Assembly: GCA_937773775.1 (NCBI GenBank)
Contig: CALJVL010000007.1
Location: 1-48,816 of the forward strand
Length of the DNA: 48,816 bases
From: an uncultured Flavobacterium sp.
Lineage (GTDB): Bacteria > Bacteroidota > Bacteroidia > Flavobacteriales > Flavobacteriaceae
Direction: 5' to 3'
Of the stretch, positions 35,412 to 44,643 are shown piece by piece; within the stretch, counting starts at the first letter, position 1; each line of letters opens with the position of its first letter. A program made the translations under genes and the position numbers. The notes beneath the pieces are model-generated. The model had not been told where the DNA came from. It searched no databases and was given only the letters and a program-made list of their open reading frames with translations.

Positions 35412-36617
35412 ATGAAATTCGGAGTTTTAAAAGAAAGAAAGAGTCCACCGGACAGAAGAGTAGTTTTTTCGCCTAATGCGGTAGTTCTGTTGCAGAAGCT
35501 TTATCCTGATGCTGATGTAATAGTTGAAAGTTCTGACATCCGAATTTTTACGGACGATCAATATCGTAATTTAGGGATTGAAGTTGCTGAGGACTTGAGC
35601 GATTGTGATGTTTTATTTGGTGTTAAAGAAGTTCCTGTGGAAAACTTAATGGCCAATAAGTCCTATTTCTTTTTTTCGCATACGATAAAAAAACAGCCAT
35701 ATAACAGAATCTTATTGCAAGCTATTCTTAGTAAAAAAATCAATTTGTATGATCACGAAACAATAGTCAATGCAAATGGGCGAAGATTAATAGGTTTTGG
35801 AAGGTACGCAGGTATTGTGGGTGCATATAATACCATTCGCGCTTTCGGAACTAAATTTGAACTATTTAGATTGCCAAAAGCAGAAACGCTTGCAGGAAGA
35901 GAAGAATTGATAAAGCACTTGAAACGTGTTGTTTTTCCTCCAATTAAAATTGTAGTTACAGGAACCGGTAAAGTGGGTAATGGAATAAAGGAGATTCTAG
36001 ATGCCATTAAAATTACCGAAGTGACCGTTGATAATTTCCTTAGTAAAAAATATGCTCAAGCTGTTTATACCCAGATTGGCGTAATGGAATATAATAAAAG
36101 AATTGATGGTAGGGTTATAGACTGCAACGATTTTTATCTAAACCCAAGTGAATACGTCTCTGACTTTGAACGCTTTACAAAAGTGTCTGATATTGTTATT
36201 ACGGGTCATTATCATGCGAATGAGGCGCCAATAATACTAAGTAAAGAGATGCTTAAGTCTAAAGACTGCAAAATAAAAGTAGTGGGTGATATATCGTGTG
36301 ATATTGGAGGTCCTATTGGCTGTACGCTACGAGCCTCTACGATTGCGAATCCTTTTTACGGTTATTCTCCCCAAGAAGATAAAGAGGTCGATGTGTTTCA
36401 TCCTGCCGCAGTTGTGGTTATGGCAGTTGATAATTTACCCTGTGAATTGCCTAAAGATGCGAGTGAAGGTTTTGGAACTATGTTTATCGAGCATGTCATT
36501 CCCGCATTTTTTAACGGCGATAAAGAAGGCATACTGCAGAGAGCCCAAATTACTAGAAACGGTAAATTGATCGAAAAATTTAGTTATTTACAAGACTACG
36601 TGGACGGAAAAGAATAG
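35412..36617 (+). CDS. Saccharopine/alanine dehydrogenase-like NAD(P) oxidoreductase
   Basis: This 401-residue protein begins MKFGVLKERKSPPDRRVVFS, the alanine dehydrogenase/PNT N-terminal type, with later YDHETIVNANGRRLIGFGRYAGIVG. The Rossmann domain carries IVVTGTGKVGNGIKEILDA. The C-terminal VVGDISCDIGGPIGCTLRAS and FHPAAVVVMAVDNLPCELP match lysine-forming saccharopine dehydrogenase-like enzymes (LYS1 type). The likely reaction is NAD-linked saccharopine turnover in lysine degradation, but a related amino acid dehydrogenase role is possible. I prefer the start at 35412 to one at 35343. A symmetric terminator follows. Confidence 0.82.
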   Translation: MKFGVLKERKSPPDRRVVFSPNAVVLLQKLYPDADVIVESSDIRIFTDDQYRNLGIEVAEDLSDCDVLFGVKEVPVENLMANKSYFFFSHTIKKQPYNRILLQAILSKKINLYDHETIVNANGRRLIGFGRYAGIVGAYNTIRAFGTKFELFRLPKAETLAGREELIKHLKRVVFPPIKIVVTGTGKVGNGIKEILDAIKITEVTVDNFLSKKYAQAVYTQIGVMEYNKRIDGRVIDCNDFYLNPSEYVSDFERFTKVSDIVITGHYHANEAPIILSKEMLKSKDCKIKVVGDISCDIGGPIGCTLRASTIANPFYGYSPQEDKEVDVFHPAAVVVMAVDNLPCELPKDASEGFGTMFIEHVIPAFFNGDKEGILQRAQITRNGKLIEKFSYLQDYVDGKE

Positions 36618-36681
36618 CATTTATTATAAGTATTATTAAAATAAAAACGACACGCGAAATTGTCCTGTAGCGTGGTATCAT

Positions 36682-36726
36682 AAAAACAAAGAGCTTTGAA
36701 TTCAATGCAAAGCTCTTTGTTTTTAT
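36682..36726. terminator. Bidirectional terminator between convergent genes
   Basis: AAAACAAAGAGCTTTG pairs with CAAAGCTCTTTGTTTT around a short loop, with A and T runs on both sides. It separates the dehydrogenase (+) and peptidase (-) genes and can serve both. Confidence 0.9.
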
Positions 36727-36752
36727 GGCTGTATCTGCACTTAATAAAGCTG

Positions 36753-37772
36753 CTATTTTTTATCTACAACGGGTCTATTTTTTCTATTGGCTAATTCCCA
36801 AGCGATAGTGAAGGCCAGTTGTGCCCTTTTTGCCAAAGCATCGTATTCTATTTTGTCAGGAGTATCACTTTTTTGATGGTAATCTGCATGAACCCCGTTA
36901 AAAAGGAAAACGGAGGGAACTCCATTCTTTGCAAAATTATAATGATCGGAGCGCTCATAAAAATGATTAGGATCCATTGGGTCGTTGTATTTGAAGTCTA
37001 GATTCATCTGCGTGTATTTATCATTTGCAGCCAAACAGATGTTATTTAAATCAGTCGATAAACGATCAGCACCAATTAAATAAACGTAGTTGTTGGAGTC
37101 CGGATGGAATGCATCACGACGTCCTATCATATCAATATTAATATCCGTGATGGTATTTGCTAATGGAAATATTGGGTTTTCTGAGTAATAACGCGAACCG
37201 TGTAAACCATGTTCTTCTCCAGTAACGTGTAGGAAAAGGATTGACCGTTTAGGCCCATGGCCTTCTTTTTTAGCTAATTCAAACGCTTCGGCAATTTCCA
37301 GTAATGCAACTGTTCCTGAACCATCATCATCGGCACCATTATATACATCTCCATTTTTTACACCTACGTGGTCATAATGTGCGGAAACTACCACCACTTC
37401 TTGCGGTTTTTCAGAACCTTCAATAAACGCCCAGATGTTTTCAGAATCGGATAGGCCGTCATCACGTTTTGCATTTAAATAGGATGCAGGAATGGGCTGG
37501 TAAAAGCTAGTGGCGCCTTTTGGAAAAGGGATGCCATTTTTCATATATTGGTCTATCAGGTAAACTCCAGCTCTTTTTTGGCCGGCAGAACCTGTTTCGC
37601 GTCCTTCCATGTCATCTGAAGCGACAATATAAAGATGCGTTTTTAATTCATCGGCGGTAATTGTCTCCATGTATTTTGTAGCGTCAGAATTGTCTTGGGA
37701 AAGAGCTTCTTTTGTATTAGCGCAACTGATGCAAATTGTCAGTAGTAGGCTTAATGAAATTATTTTCCTCAT
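36753..37772 (-). CDS. M28-family zinc metallopeptidase, lipoprotein
   Basis: This exopeptidase of about 339 residues has a lipoprotein signal (MRKIISLSLLLTICISC). The zinc ligands of M28 aminopeptidases are visible: His and Asp in VVVSAHYDHVG and YNGADDDGSGT, the Glu pair in HVTGEEHGLHG, Asp in NIDMIGRRDA, and His in GVHADYHQKSDTPDKI. It probably cleaves N-terminal residues from peptides at the cell surface or periplasm. The start codon region is duplicated: an almost perfect 15-base tandem repeat gives MRKIIMRKII. I use the second ATG (37772), and the first at 37787 is equally possible. It is followed, 6 bases away, by the DUF3667 gene upstream on the same strand. Confidence 0.88.
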   Translation of the reverse strand: MRKIISLSLLLTICISCANTKEALSQDNSDATKYMETITADELKTHLYIVASDDMEGRETGSAGQKRAGVYLIDQYMKNGIPFPKGATSFYQPIPASYLNAKRDDGLSDSENIWAFIEGSEKPQEVVVVSAHYDHVGVKNGDVYNGADDDGSGTVALLEIAEAFELAKKEGHGPKRSILFLHVTGEEHGLHGSRYYSENPIFPLANTITDINIDMIGRRDAFHPDSNNYVYLIGADRLSTDLNNICLAANDKYTQMNLDFKYNDPMDPNHFYERSDHYNFAKNGVPSVFLFNGVHADYHQKSDTPDKIEYDALAKRAQLAFTIAWELANRKNRPVVDKK

Positions 37773-37793
37773 TATTATTTTTCTCATTATTAT

Positions 37794-38831
37794 TTAGTGA
37801 ATATTTATAAAAGTGTAAAAAGCAAAAAGTATAAAGAATATTATTATTACAAAGAAGTTTATTAAGAAAATAAATAAGGCTTTTAAAAAGGATATTAGTC
37901 GCGATTCACCATAAAAACGACGATGAGCTGGAAAAAAATAATAAAGCATCCAACCAAAGCCTATAAAATAAACTAATCCATTTATGAAAGTTAAAGTAGC
38001 AGATTCTCTCAATAATGAGAATATTTTTCCAGAAAGAAATAGGATTAAAAAAAGTAGTAACAGGAAGGAAAAATAGTGAAGGGTGAATATGCCATGGTCA
38101 AAGTAATACCAACGTTTTTTGTTGTGGAATAACCACAAGGAAAAGGCGAAAAATGGCATACATATAATTAAAATTTTTGGAATAATATGAATAAAAGATT
38201 CGCTAAACTTTTTAATAATTTCTGTTGTGGTATTATTTTCGGTAATTGACACAATGCTTTTAATTAACGAATATTCTAAGCCACTCAACTTCTTTTTTAC
38301 TCCGGATTTCTGGATAGAATCCAATTCTCGGACTGATTTAATTCCGAAATCAAAAGAGTTGTCCTTATTGCTGCCGGTTTCCTTAGTTTTCAGAACGGTG
38401 TGATGTTCCTTTTTTGAGAAATTGCGGGAGGTGATTATTCTATTTGCTCTGATATCTTTTTCTGCAACAATTTCGATAGGATCTTCGGAATCAACTTTAA
38501 AAACTTTAAAACTATTATTAGGAAAAACGTTGATTAGAAAAAAGGTAATGAAACTGATGAAAATATATAGACGTACCGGAGCAAGATAAGAAAGACGTTT
38601 ACCGGAAAGGTATTCCCTTGTTAGGATTGCAGGTTTAAAAATGAGGTTTTTGATTGTTTTCCAAAAAGCATTTTCATAATGGGTTAAATCCTCAAAAAAG
38701 TGAATGAAAAGATGGTGAAATGTTTTTCGGGTATCAATATTTTCTTGTCCGCAGTTAGAACAAAATCTGTTTTCGACTACATATTTGCAATTCAAACAAG
38801 TTTTGTCTTTTCTTAAAGTGCTGTGACTCAT
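37794..38831 (-). CDS. DUF3667 membrane protein with N-terminal zinc ribbon
   Basis: This 345-residue protein begins with a zinc ribbon (CLNCKYVVENRFCSNCGQ) and a characteristic helix (TFHHLFIHFFEDLTHYENAFWKTIK), then PAILTREYLSGKRLSYLAPVRLY leading into a membrane segment. These are hallmarks of DUF3667, common in Bacteroidota. Four to five hydrophobic helices follow, with a charged loop of about 100 residues after the first. The function of the family is unknown. It shares the strand of the M28 peptidase and may be cotranscribed with it. Confidence 0.85.
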   Translation of the reverse strand: MSHSTLRKDKTCLNCKYVVENRFCSNCGQENIDTRKTFHHLFIHFFEDLTHYENAFWKTIKNLIFKPAILTREYLSGKRLSYLAPVRLYIFISFITFFLINVFPNNSFKVFKVDSEDPIEIVAEKDIRANRIITSRNFSKKEHHTVLKTKETGSNKDNSFDFGIKSVRELDSIQKSGVKKKLSGLEYSLIKSIVSITENNTTTEIIKKFSESFIHIIPKILIICMPFFAFSLWLFHNKKRWYYFDHGIFTLHYFSFLLLLFLILFLSGKIFSLLRESATLTFINGLVYFIGFGWMLYYFFPAHRRFYGESRLISFLKALFIFLINFFVIIIFFILFAFYTFINIH

Positions 38832-38947
38832 AAACGGTTAATTGGTTTGGTTTTATTGGTATAATTAAAAAGCATGTTACTATTAATTCTCAGGTGCAAT
38901 ATTACTACAATTTTAGCTTTAACAGTTACATGCTGTAGGAAAATATG

Positions 38948-39721
38948 TTATTTCTTTAGAACTTCATTAAGGAAAAGTTTTAGATGATCAAAAGAGCGTT
39001 TTGCTGCTTTTGCGTTGTAAGCTGCCCCTTTAGAGTTGTCATTTCCATATTCAGGATTAGTAAATCCGTGTACCGCATTAGAATAGTAAATCATTTGCCA
39101 ATCGGCTTTTGTATCCCGCATTTCTTGCTGGAAAGCGGTGATTTCTTCTTTTGACTCGTAAGGGTCGTCAGCACCATGACATACTAAAACAGGAACTGTA
39201 ATAGGCTCAATGGCTCTGGCTGCGTCTCTGGCTAAACCACCATGGAAGGAAACTACTCCTTGTAGGTCTAGATGTCCACGTGCGGCTTCAAGCGCGCCTG
39301 TACCACCAAAGCAATACCCAATAACCACAATGTTGTCTGGATTAGCACCGGCAAGAATTAATTGATCTAATGCTAATGAGATTCTTTTTTGGTAATCTTT
39401 GTAATTAGTTTTGAAAACCCCTGATTTTTTACCCGCTTCTGCATTATCTTTTGGGTAATTCCCCTCACCATAAATATCGGCTATAAAAGCATAGTAGCCT
39501 AGAGCGGCTAAATCAGTTGCGATATCTTTAGATGCGTTATCAATTCCTTTCCATGCTGGAAGAATAAGAATTCCCGGATTTTGTGAGCTTTTCTTTTTTG
39601 GGGTAATTTCAAGACCGTTTAAAACTTGATTTCCGTCTTTGTAAGTTATAGCTTTTAACTGTGCAAAAGCCGCGCTTGAATAGACCAATAGGCCTAAAAC
39701 AAAGTATTTTATACTTTTCAT
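38948..39721 (-). CDS. Exported dienelactone hydrolase-family protein
   Basis: This 257-residue alpha/beta hydrolase carries a signal peptide (MKSIKYFVLGLLVYSSAAFA). The catalytic nucleophile is a Cys in VVIGYCFGGTGALEAARG, followed by the Asp in LVCHGADDPYESKEE and the His in YYSNAVHGFTNPEYG, the dienelactone hydrolase triad. Characterised relatives open lactones of chloroaromatic degradation, but most Bacteroidota members are uncharacterised esterases. It stands alone on the minus strand. Confidence 0.88.
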   Translation of the reverse strand: MKSIKYFVLGLLVYSSAAFAQLKAITYKDGNQVLNGLEITPKKKSSQNPGILILPAWKGIDNASKDIATDLAALGYYAFIADIYGEGNYPKDNAEAGKKSGVFKTNYKDYQKRISLALDQLILAGANPDNIVVIGYCFGGTGALEAARGHLDLQGVVSFHGGLARDAARAIEPITVPVLVCHGADDPYESKEEITAFQQEMRDTKADWQMIYYSNAVHGFTNPEYGNDNSKGAAYNAKAAKRSFDHLKLFLNEVLKK

Positions 39722-39831
39722 AATGTTATTTTTTTTGCTGTCAAATATCCGAAATTAAATAGAAAATCATTAGTTGTGGTACTAATTTACGTTTTTTTTA
39801 GGAACTGTTTAGCATCAAAACAAAGTATTAA

Positions 39832-40284
39832 TTAAAGACTTATGTTTCTTTTGAAGGCGCAACCCAATTCAATCATGGAATCTGTTTTGGCAATTCCTTG
39901 AATGACATCAATTTTTTCATAAAGGAGTTTTCGCATGTGCTCATGGTCTTTGGCAATCATTTTTATGTATAATGTAAAAGAACCTGTTATGAAATAGCAT
40001 TCGGTTACTTCAGGAATTTTTTTTAATTCTTCTATTACCCTGCTAGAATCCTCATCTTTATTTAATGTAATTCCTGTAAATGCTCCCCAGTCATAGCCAA
40101 TTTTCTTTTCGTTGATGATAGGTTTTATTCCAGTTATGACTCCTTGCTCCAGCAGCCTATTAATTCGCTGGTGAACCATGGTGTTTGATATTTTTAAAGT
40201 TGTGGCAATCGCTGAATAAGCCATACGTCCGTCCTTTTCCAATTCTTTGATTATGTTGATGTCGAACTCGTCTAGTGTTTCCAT
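39832..40284 (-). CDS. Lrp/AsnC-family transcriptional regulator
   Basis: This 150-residue protein has an N-terminal HTH (DINIIKELEKDGRMAYSAIA, then LKISNTMVHQRINRLLEQGV) and a C-terminal RAM ligand-binding domain (PEVTECYFITGSFTLYIKMI). I choose the start METLDEFD at 40284, the usual family length; an upstream ATG at 40347 would add 21 residues with no similarity. It is divergent from rocD-rocF, so it probably activates or represses arginine and ornithine catabolism in response to an amino acid, as Lrp/AsnC relatives do in other bacteria. Confidence 0.9.
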   Translation of the reverse strand: METLDEFDINIIKELEKDGRMAYSAIATTLKISNTMVHQRINRLLEQGVITGIKPIINEKKIGYDWGAFTGITLNKDEDSSRVIEELKKIPEVTECYFITGSFTLYIKMIAKDHEHMRKLLYEKIDVIQGIAKTDSMIELGCAFKRNISL

Positions 40285-40447
40285 GAAGTTTCTTTTAAAT
40301 TTAAAATGCGTATTTTTATGTTTATAAAAGTAATTATAATATCTCATTAAATTAGCCTTTGCTGTACAAAATGACTTTTTTTAATACCTAAAACGCGATT
40401 AATTTTACTTTTATAACAAGATTTAAAGTCAAAAATTATAATATTAA

Positions 40448-40477
40448 TTGTAAAATTAAAAAATATGTGTAGTTTTG
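40448..40477 (+). promoter_or_regulatory. Promoter of rocD
   Basis: A TTG (-33) at 40448-40450 and TAGTTTTG (matching TANNTTTG) at 40470-40477 are 19 bases apart, the usual spacing in Bacteroidota. The box ends 31 bases before the rocD ATG. The AT-rich DNA toward the divergent Lrp gene would be the natural place for its operator. Confidence 0.65.
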
Positions 40478-40508
40478 TATTCTAGCATTTTAAAAACAAA
40501 ATAATATC

Positions 40509-41792
40509 ATGGAACAAAAACATCAAACTCTCTCGTCAAAAGCAGAAGCGTTAATCGAAAAAGAAAATAAATATGGGGCCCATAATTATCATCCATTACC
40601 GGTTGTTCTTGAAAAAGGAGAAGGTGTTTTTGTTTGGGATGTAGATGGTAAAAAATATTATGATTTCCTATCAGCCTATTCAGCAGTTAATCAAGGGCAT
40701 TGTCACCCAAGCATAGTAGGGGCAATGGTGAAACAAGCACAGACTCTGACATTGACTTCTCGTGCTTTTCACAACGACCAGTTGGGTGTTTTTGAAGAAT
40801 ATGTAACAAAATATTTTGATTTTGACAAAGTATTGCCAATGAATACAGGAGCCGAAGCGGTTGAAACGGCTTTGAAGCTATGTAGAAAATGGGCGTATGA
40901 AGTTAAAGGAATTCCTGAAAATCAAGCGCAAATTATTGTTTGTGAGAATAATTTCCATGGTAGAACAACAACTATCATTTCGTTTTCAAACGACGAGGGA
41001 GCTCGCAAGAACTTTGGTCCTTTCACCGCTGGATTTATCAAAATTCCTTATGACGATACTGAAGCATTAGAAAAAGTTTTAAAATCAACTCCTAATATTG
41101 CAGGTTTCCTAGTAGAGCCTATTCAAGGAGAAGCTGGAGTTTATGTTCCTTCCGAAGGATATTTGGCGAAAGCCAAAGCACTTTGTGCAGCGCACAACGT
41201 ATTGTTTATTGCAGATGAAGTTCAAACGGGAATAGCACGTACCGGTAGGCTATTAGCCACTTGTGGAAACTGTTCTTGTCAAAATGGATGTGAAAATAAA
41301 CCAGAAGTGAAACCTGATATCCTTATTTTAGGGAAAGCAATTTCTGGAGGTGTTTATCCAGTATCAGCTGTATTGGCTAACAATGAGATCATGAACGTCA
41401 TCAAACCAGGTCAACACGGTTCTACTTTTGGAGGGAATCCCGTTGCCGCAGCGGTTGCTGTTGCTGCACTTGAAGTGGTTCGTGAGGAAAGACTATCGCA
41501 AAATGCACAGCGTTTAGGAATTGTTCTAAGAAAAGGACTGAATGATATTGCTTCAAGAAATCCACTAATCAGTTTAGTAAGAGGGAAAGGCTTACTGAAC
41601 GCAATCGTAATCGATTGCGATGAAGAATCAGATTTAGCTTGGCAAATATGTTTGAAATTTAGAGATTACGGCTTGTTAGCGAAACCAACACATGGAAATA
41701 AAATACGTTTCGCTCCGCCTTTAGTGATAACTGAAGCGCAAATCCAAGACTGTCTTGCGATTATTGAAAAAGCATTTAATGATTTCAAATAA
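40509..41792 (+). CDS. rocD: Ornithine aminotransferase
   Basis: This PLP-dependent class III aminotransferase of 427 residues transfers the delta-amino group of ornithine to 2-oxoglutarate, giving glutamate semialdehyde. The lysine that forms the Schiff base is Lys276 in [16 protein letters not shown]. The PLP-binding region [18 protein letters not shown] and the PEIQ-like [18 protein letters not shown] and [16 protein letters not shown] fit ornithine aminotransferases. A Cys-rich insert ([10 protein letters not shown]), seen in flavobacterial homologues, could bind metal. It is 11 bases before rocF, so the two form an arginine-to-glutamate operon under the divergent Lrp protein. Confidence 0.93.
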   Translation: MEQKHQTLSSKAEALIEKENKYGAHNYHPLPVVLEKGEGVFVWDVDGKKYYDFLSAYSAVNQGHCHPSIVGAMVKQAQTLTLTSRAFHNDQLGVFEEYVTKYFDFDKVLPMNTGAEAVETALKLCRKWAYEVKGIPENQAQIIVCENNFHGRTTTIISFSNDEGARKNFGPFTAGFIKIPYDDTEALEKVLKSTPNIAGFLVEPIQGEAGVYVPSEGYLAKAKALCAAHNVLFIADEVQTGIARTGRLLATCGNCSCQNGCENKPEVKPDILILGKAISGGVYPVSAVLANNEIMNVIKPGQHGSTFGGNPVAAAVAVAALEVVREERLSQNAQRLGIVLRKGLNDIASRNPLISLVRGKGLLNAIVIDCDEESDLAWQICLKFRDYGLLAKPTHGNKIRFAPPLVITEAQIQDCLAIIEKAFNDFK

Positions 41793-41803
41793 GACCAATT
41801 GTT

Positions 41804-42766
41804 ATGGAACGACTTATAAAATTAATTAAAAATCGATCCGATATCGGAGCAGGAACCAGAGGTTCTGATATGGGAGTTGACGCGATCGAAATTGCGGCTA
41901 TCAATCAAAACAGTGATTATTTTAATCAATTTCAATATGAAGATGTAAAGACACATAACGAATCGGTCTACAATAAAAACAGAAACACTTTTGCAAAAAG
42001 AGTCGAAAACGTATTAGAGCAATGCACTCGGGTCTCGTATGCAGTAAAGCGCAATTTAGAAGGAGATTATTTTCCTATAGTTTTGTCAGGGGATCACTCC
42101 TCAGCCTTAGGAACGATTAGCGGAATCAAATCGGTATATTCTACAAAGACATTGGGAGTAATCTGGATTGATGCGCATGCTGATTTACATTCGCCTTATA
42201 CCTCACCTTCTGGAAACATTCACGGTATGCCATTGGCGGCCGCGCTTGCAGAGGATAATTTAGATTGCAAAATCAATGATATTACTCCTGAAACTGCGCA
42301 GCATTGGGAGGAAATGAAAAACATTGGTTGTCCCGGTGCTAAAATACAGCCAGAAAATCTAATTTACTTTGGGGTTCGTGATGCCGAAGAACCTGAATTA
42401 GACCAAATGAAAAAATTAGGTATCCGCAATTACAAGGTTGACGAGGTTCGTTATCGAGGACTTCAAACTTGTGTTTCTGAAGCTCTGGCTAAACTATCTA
42501 ATTGCGATATGATTTATATCTCCTTCGATGTGGATTCCATGGACTGTGATATGATTTCTTACGGAACGGGAACACCAGTACCTAAAGGATTTGACCAGTA
42601 TGAGGTGATCGACATCATCAACCAAATTATCAAGTCTAGAAAGGTGGTTTGTTTTGAAGTGGTGGAAGTAAATCCGCTGTTAGACACCAAAGGAAACAAG
42701 ATGGCCGAAACCGCTTTTCAGGTTTTGGAACAAATTACATTTACTATTATTTTACCTATAGAATAA
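41804..42766 (+). CDS. rocF: Arginase-family hydrolase
   Basis: This 320-residue arginase/ureohydrolase probably cleaves arginine to ornithine and urea. The manganese-binding motifs are SGDHSSALGTIS, WIDAHADLHSPY with HGMPLAAAL after it, and SFDVDSMDCDMISYGTGTPV. The C-terminal CFEVVEVNPLLD is also typical. Agmatinase or formiminoglutamase activity cannot be excluded, but operon pairing with ornithine aminotransferase strongly favours arginase. A strong terminator follows. Confidence 0.9.
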   Translation: MERLIKLIKNRSDIGAGTRGSDMGVDAIEIAAINQNSDYFNQFQYEDVKTHNESVYNKNRNTFAKRVENVLEQCTRVSYAVKRNLEGDYFPIVLSGDHSSALGTISGIKSVYSTKTLGVIWIDAHADLHSPYTSPSGNIHGMPLAAALAEDNLDCKINDITPETAQHWEEMKNIGCPGAKIQPENLIYFGVRDAEEPELDQMKKLGIRNYKVDEVRYRGLQTCVSEALAKLSNCDMIYISFDVDSMDCDMISYGTGTPVPKGFDQYEVIDIINQIIKSRKVVCFEVVEVNPLLDTKGNKMAETAFQVLEQITFTIILPIE

Positions 42767-42786
42767 TCTTTTTTATTCAAATGTAA

Positions 42787-42824
42787 GAGCCCAAAGTCTA
42801 GCAGTAGATTTTGGGCTTTTTTTT
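42787..42824 (+). terminator. Rho-independent terminator after rocF
   Basis: AGCCCAAA (42788-42795) pairs exactly with TTTGGGCT (42810-42817), followed by a run of T. It ends the rocD-rocF operon. Confidence 0.92.
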
Positions 42825-42834
42825 GACGATTTTT

Positions 42835-42974
42835 CAGGAGCCAATCCCGTTATCCGTTACAACCCATTTGGTCTCAAACCCTTTTTCTTGCACCGGCAGG
42901 AGCTGTCGCTCTGCCAGCACAGGAAAAAAGTGGTTTTCTACCTGCATGGTGTTTTCACTCCTACCGGGGCTAGG
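42835..42974. repeat. Structured intergenic repeat resembling a flavobacterial element
   Basis: Starting CAGGAGCCAATCCCG and ending CGGGGCTAGG, the segment contains a long hairpin whose arms (42880-42899 and 42911-42930) pair at most of 20 positions, with a GGCAG/CTGCC top. I recall similar intergenic sequences (AGGAGC, CCCGCTATCCG, CGGGGCTAGG) in Flavobacterium genomes, but could not check. It may be a conserved RNA structure or a palindromic repeat. The short open frames across it look like shadows of the structure. The rest of the gap up to 43221 shows nothing else. Confidence 0.45.
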
Positions 42975-43221
42975 AATTTTGAGCAACAAAGTACTCGGTT
43001 GTAGTTTCCCGTAAAGGACATAAAAAAAAGGGGAACTTTTTAAGAAAAGTATGGAGTCAGAATATTCGTTAATGTATTATATATTTGGGTAATTATAAAT
43101 TCGAAGTTGAATAGCGAGAATCGAGGCGATTTTTGGTATATGGCCGTTATTTTTAGAGTGAGGATATACTAGTTTTAGGCATTGCTAACGAAGACAAAGA
43201 CAATTTTTAAATTAAACCAAG

Positions 43222-44121
43222 ATGAACATTAACTTTTTTCCTAACTTATAGCTTTGGCTATTATTAGCAATTTTACCAGAAATGGTATTTTCTCAATCGG
43301 CCGACTTTACCATTCAAGATGTAAAGTTTGAAAGTCTAGGCGTCACTCTTACAGGCTCGATTTTAACGCCTAAAAAAACAGTTGCAGCAGTTGTAATTGT
43401 TCATGGGTCTGATCCTGTAAAAAGAGAAATGGAGTTCGCTAAACGTCTTGCCAAAGAAGGTATTGCCGTATTGACATATGATAAACGCGGAGTTGGAGAA
43501 TCTGGAGGTGTATATGTAGGTCCATCTGTTGGAACGAACAACATTGACACCACTAATCTTAATTTATTATCTCACGATGCAAGTGCAGCAGTAAATACAT
43601 TTCGGGCCTATTTGAAAGATAAAAAAACACCAATTGGATTAGTTGGCTTCAGTCAAGCAGGGTGGATAATCCCAATTGCTGCAAGCAAAAATCCACAAAT
43701 AGAATTTATGGTTTTATTTAGTTGCCCAACAATTACAACTTTAGAACAACTTCGATTTCAGTTTTATACTAATGGAAACATTAAATTTTGGGAAAATCAT
43801 ACAGAATCAGATGCTCGTGAACATACTAAAAATGACTCAGATAGGTATCAATTCGTGGCGACTGACCCAAAAATTTCCTTGAAGACTCTTTCAATTCCAG
43901 GACTTTGGCTTTTTGGTGAGAAAGATATACAGATTCCAGTAAAGTTATGTATCGAGCAATTAAATACATTGAAAGCTCAAGGCAAATCTTTTGAATATAC
44001 CTTGTTTTCAGCATTAGGACATGATACTTCTTCTGGAAATATTACTGCACCTATTGATATTTCAATTCAATGGATGAAACAGAAAGCTTTGAACATAAAC
44101 AAACATAAAGCATCAAAATAA
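43222..44121 (+). pseudogene. Secreted alpha/beta hydrolase with a stop codon in its signal peptide
   Basis: From ATG 43222 the frame reads MNINFFPNL, then TAG (43249-43251), then LWLLLAILPEMVFSQS as the rest of a signal peptide, and continues without break to 44121. The body (279 residues from the internal ATG at 43282) is an alpha/beta hydrolase: VVIVHGSDPVKREMEF, LTYDKRGVGESGG, the nucleophile elbow GLVGFSQAGW with Ser, LFGEKDIQIP and the His in SALGHDTSSG. If translation starts at 43282 a cytoplasmic enzyme lacking its export signal would result. It is followed at once by an attC-like repeat. Confidence 0.75.
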
Positions 44122-44124
44122 AGC

Positions 44125-44265
44125 ACTGCCTATACGCGCTACCACGACGGATTTTGGGAATTGGCTTAAAGGTAAGTTGGTTTTGTATTTCGAAGATTTC
44201 GCAAATTCTAACATATGACTTAATTTAACACCAAACCTCTTGTAGTGAGAGAACGTTAACGGTAA
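44125..44265. repeat. attC-like repeat after the hydrolase
   Basis: Starting four bases after the hydrolase stop, this copy has arms ACGCGCTACCACGACGGATT and AACCTCTTGTAGTGAGAGAA with GTTAAC at the far end, pairing imperfectly, around the shared central block (TTGGCTTAAAGGTAAGTTGG, then TTTTGTATTT). It matches the repeat family at 30720 and 31843. DNA between it and 44643 contains one stretch with coding-like residues (FDKTFYSYANRIYAYRDII) broken by stops, and nothing else clear. Confidence 0.5.
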
Positions 44266-44643
44266 TGTAAAACGGTTAATTTAAATGCTTCAAAAGAACA
44301 TTTGTTCGATAAGACATTCTACTCATACGCCAACCGAATTTATGCTTATCGCGATATCATTTCGAATTGACTTGGTTGTCGACTTCAGAAGTTTTACAGT
44401 TTCAATGCGTTTTATCCACACTTTAAAAAAGAAGCTTTTACAGGGCTCATCTGGTGCTCGTTTTCACCGCGTACCTACTTTAACTATATGAAAAGAACCT
44501 AGCGTTTACAACGCTGTTCAAGAACTAACATTAACTACATGGGAATTATACAATCTTAAGTTGTTATTCTATAACAGTTTCTCAATCAATAGTAATAATA
44601 TTGTAATGTTGTAAAACTTAAATTACAGCATAAAAATTCGATT

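Noticed and set aside
42811..43014. Open frame of 67 codons across the intergenic repeat after rocF
   Set aside because: It overlaps the rocF terminator and follows the hairpin-rich repeat; the residue pattern is not protein-like.
44285..44491. Open frame of 68 codons after the hydrolase
   Set aside because: A different frame over the same bases looks more coding-like but is broken by stops; no support for either as a gene.
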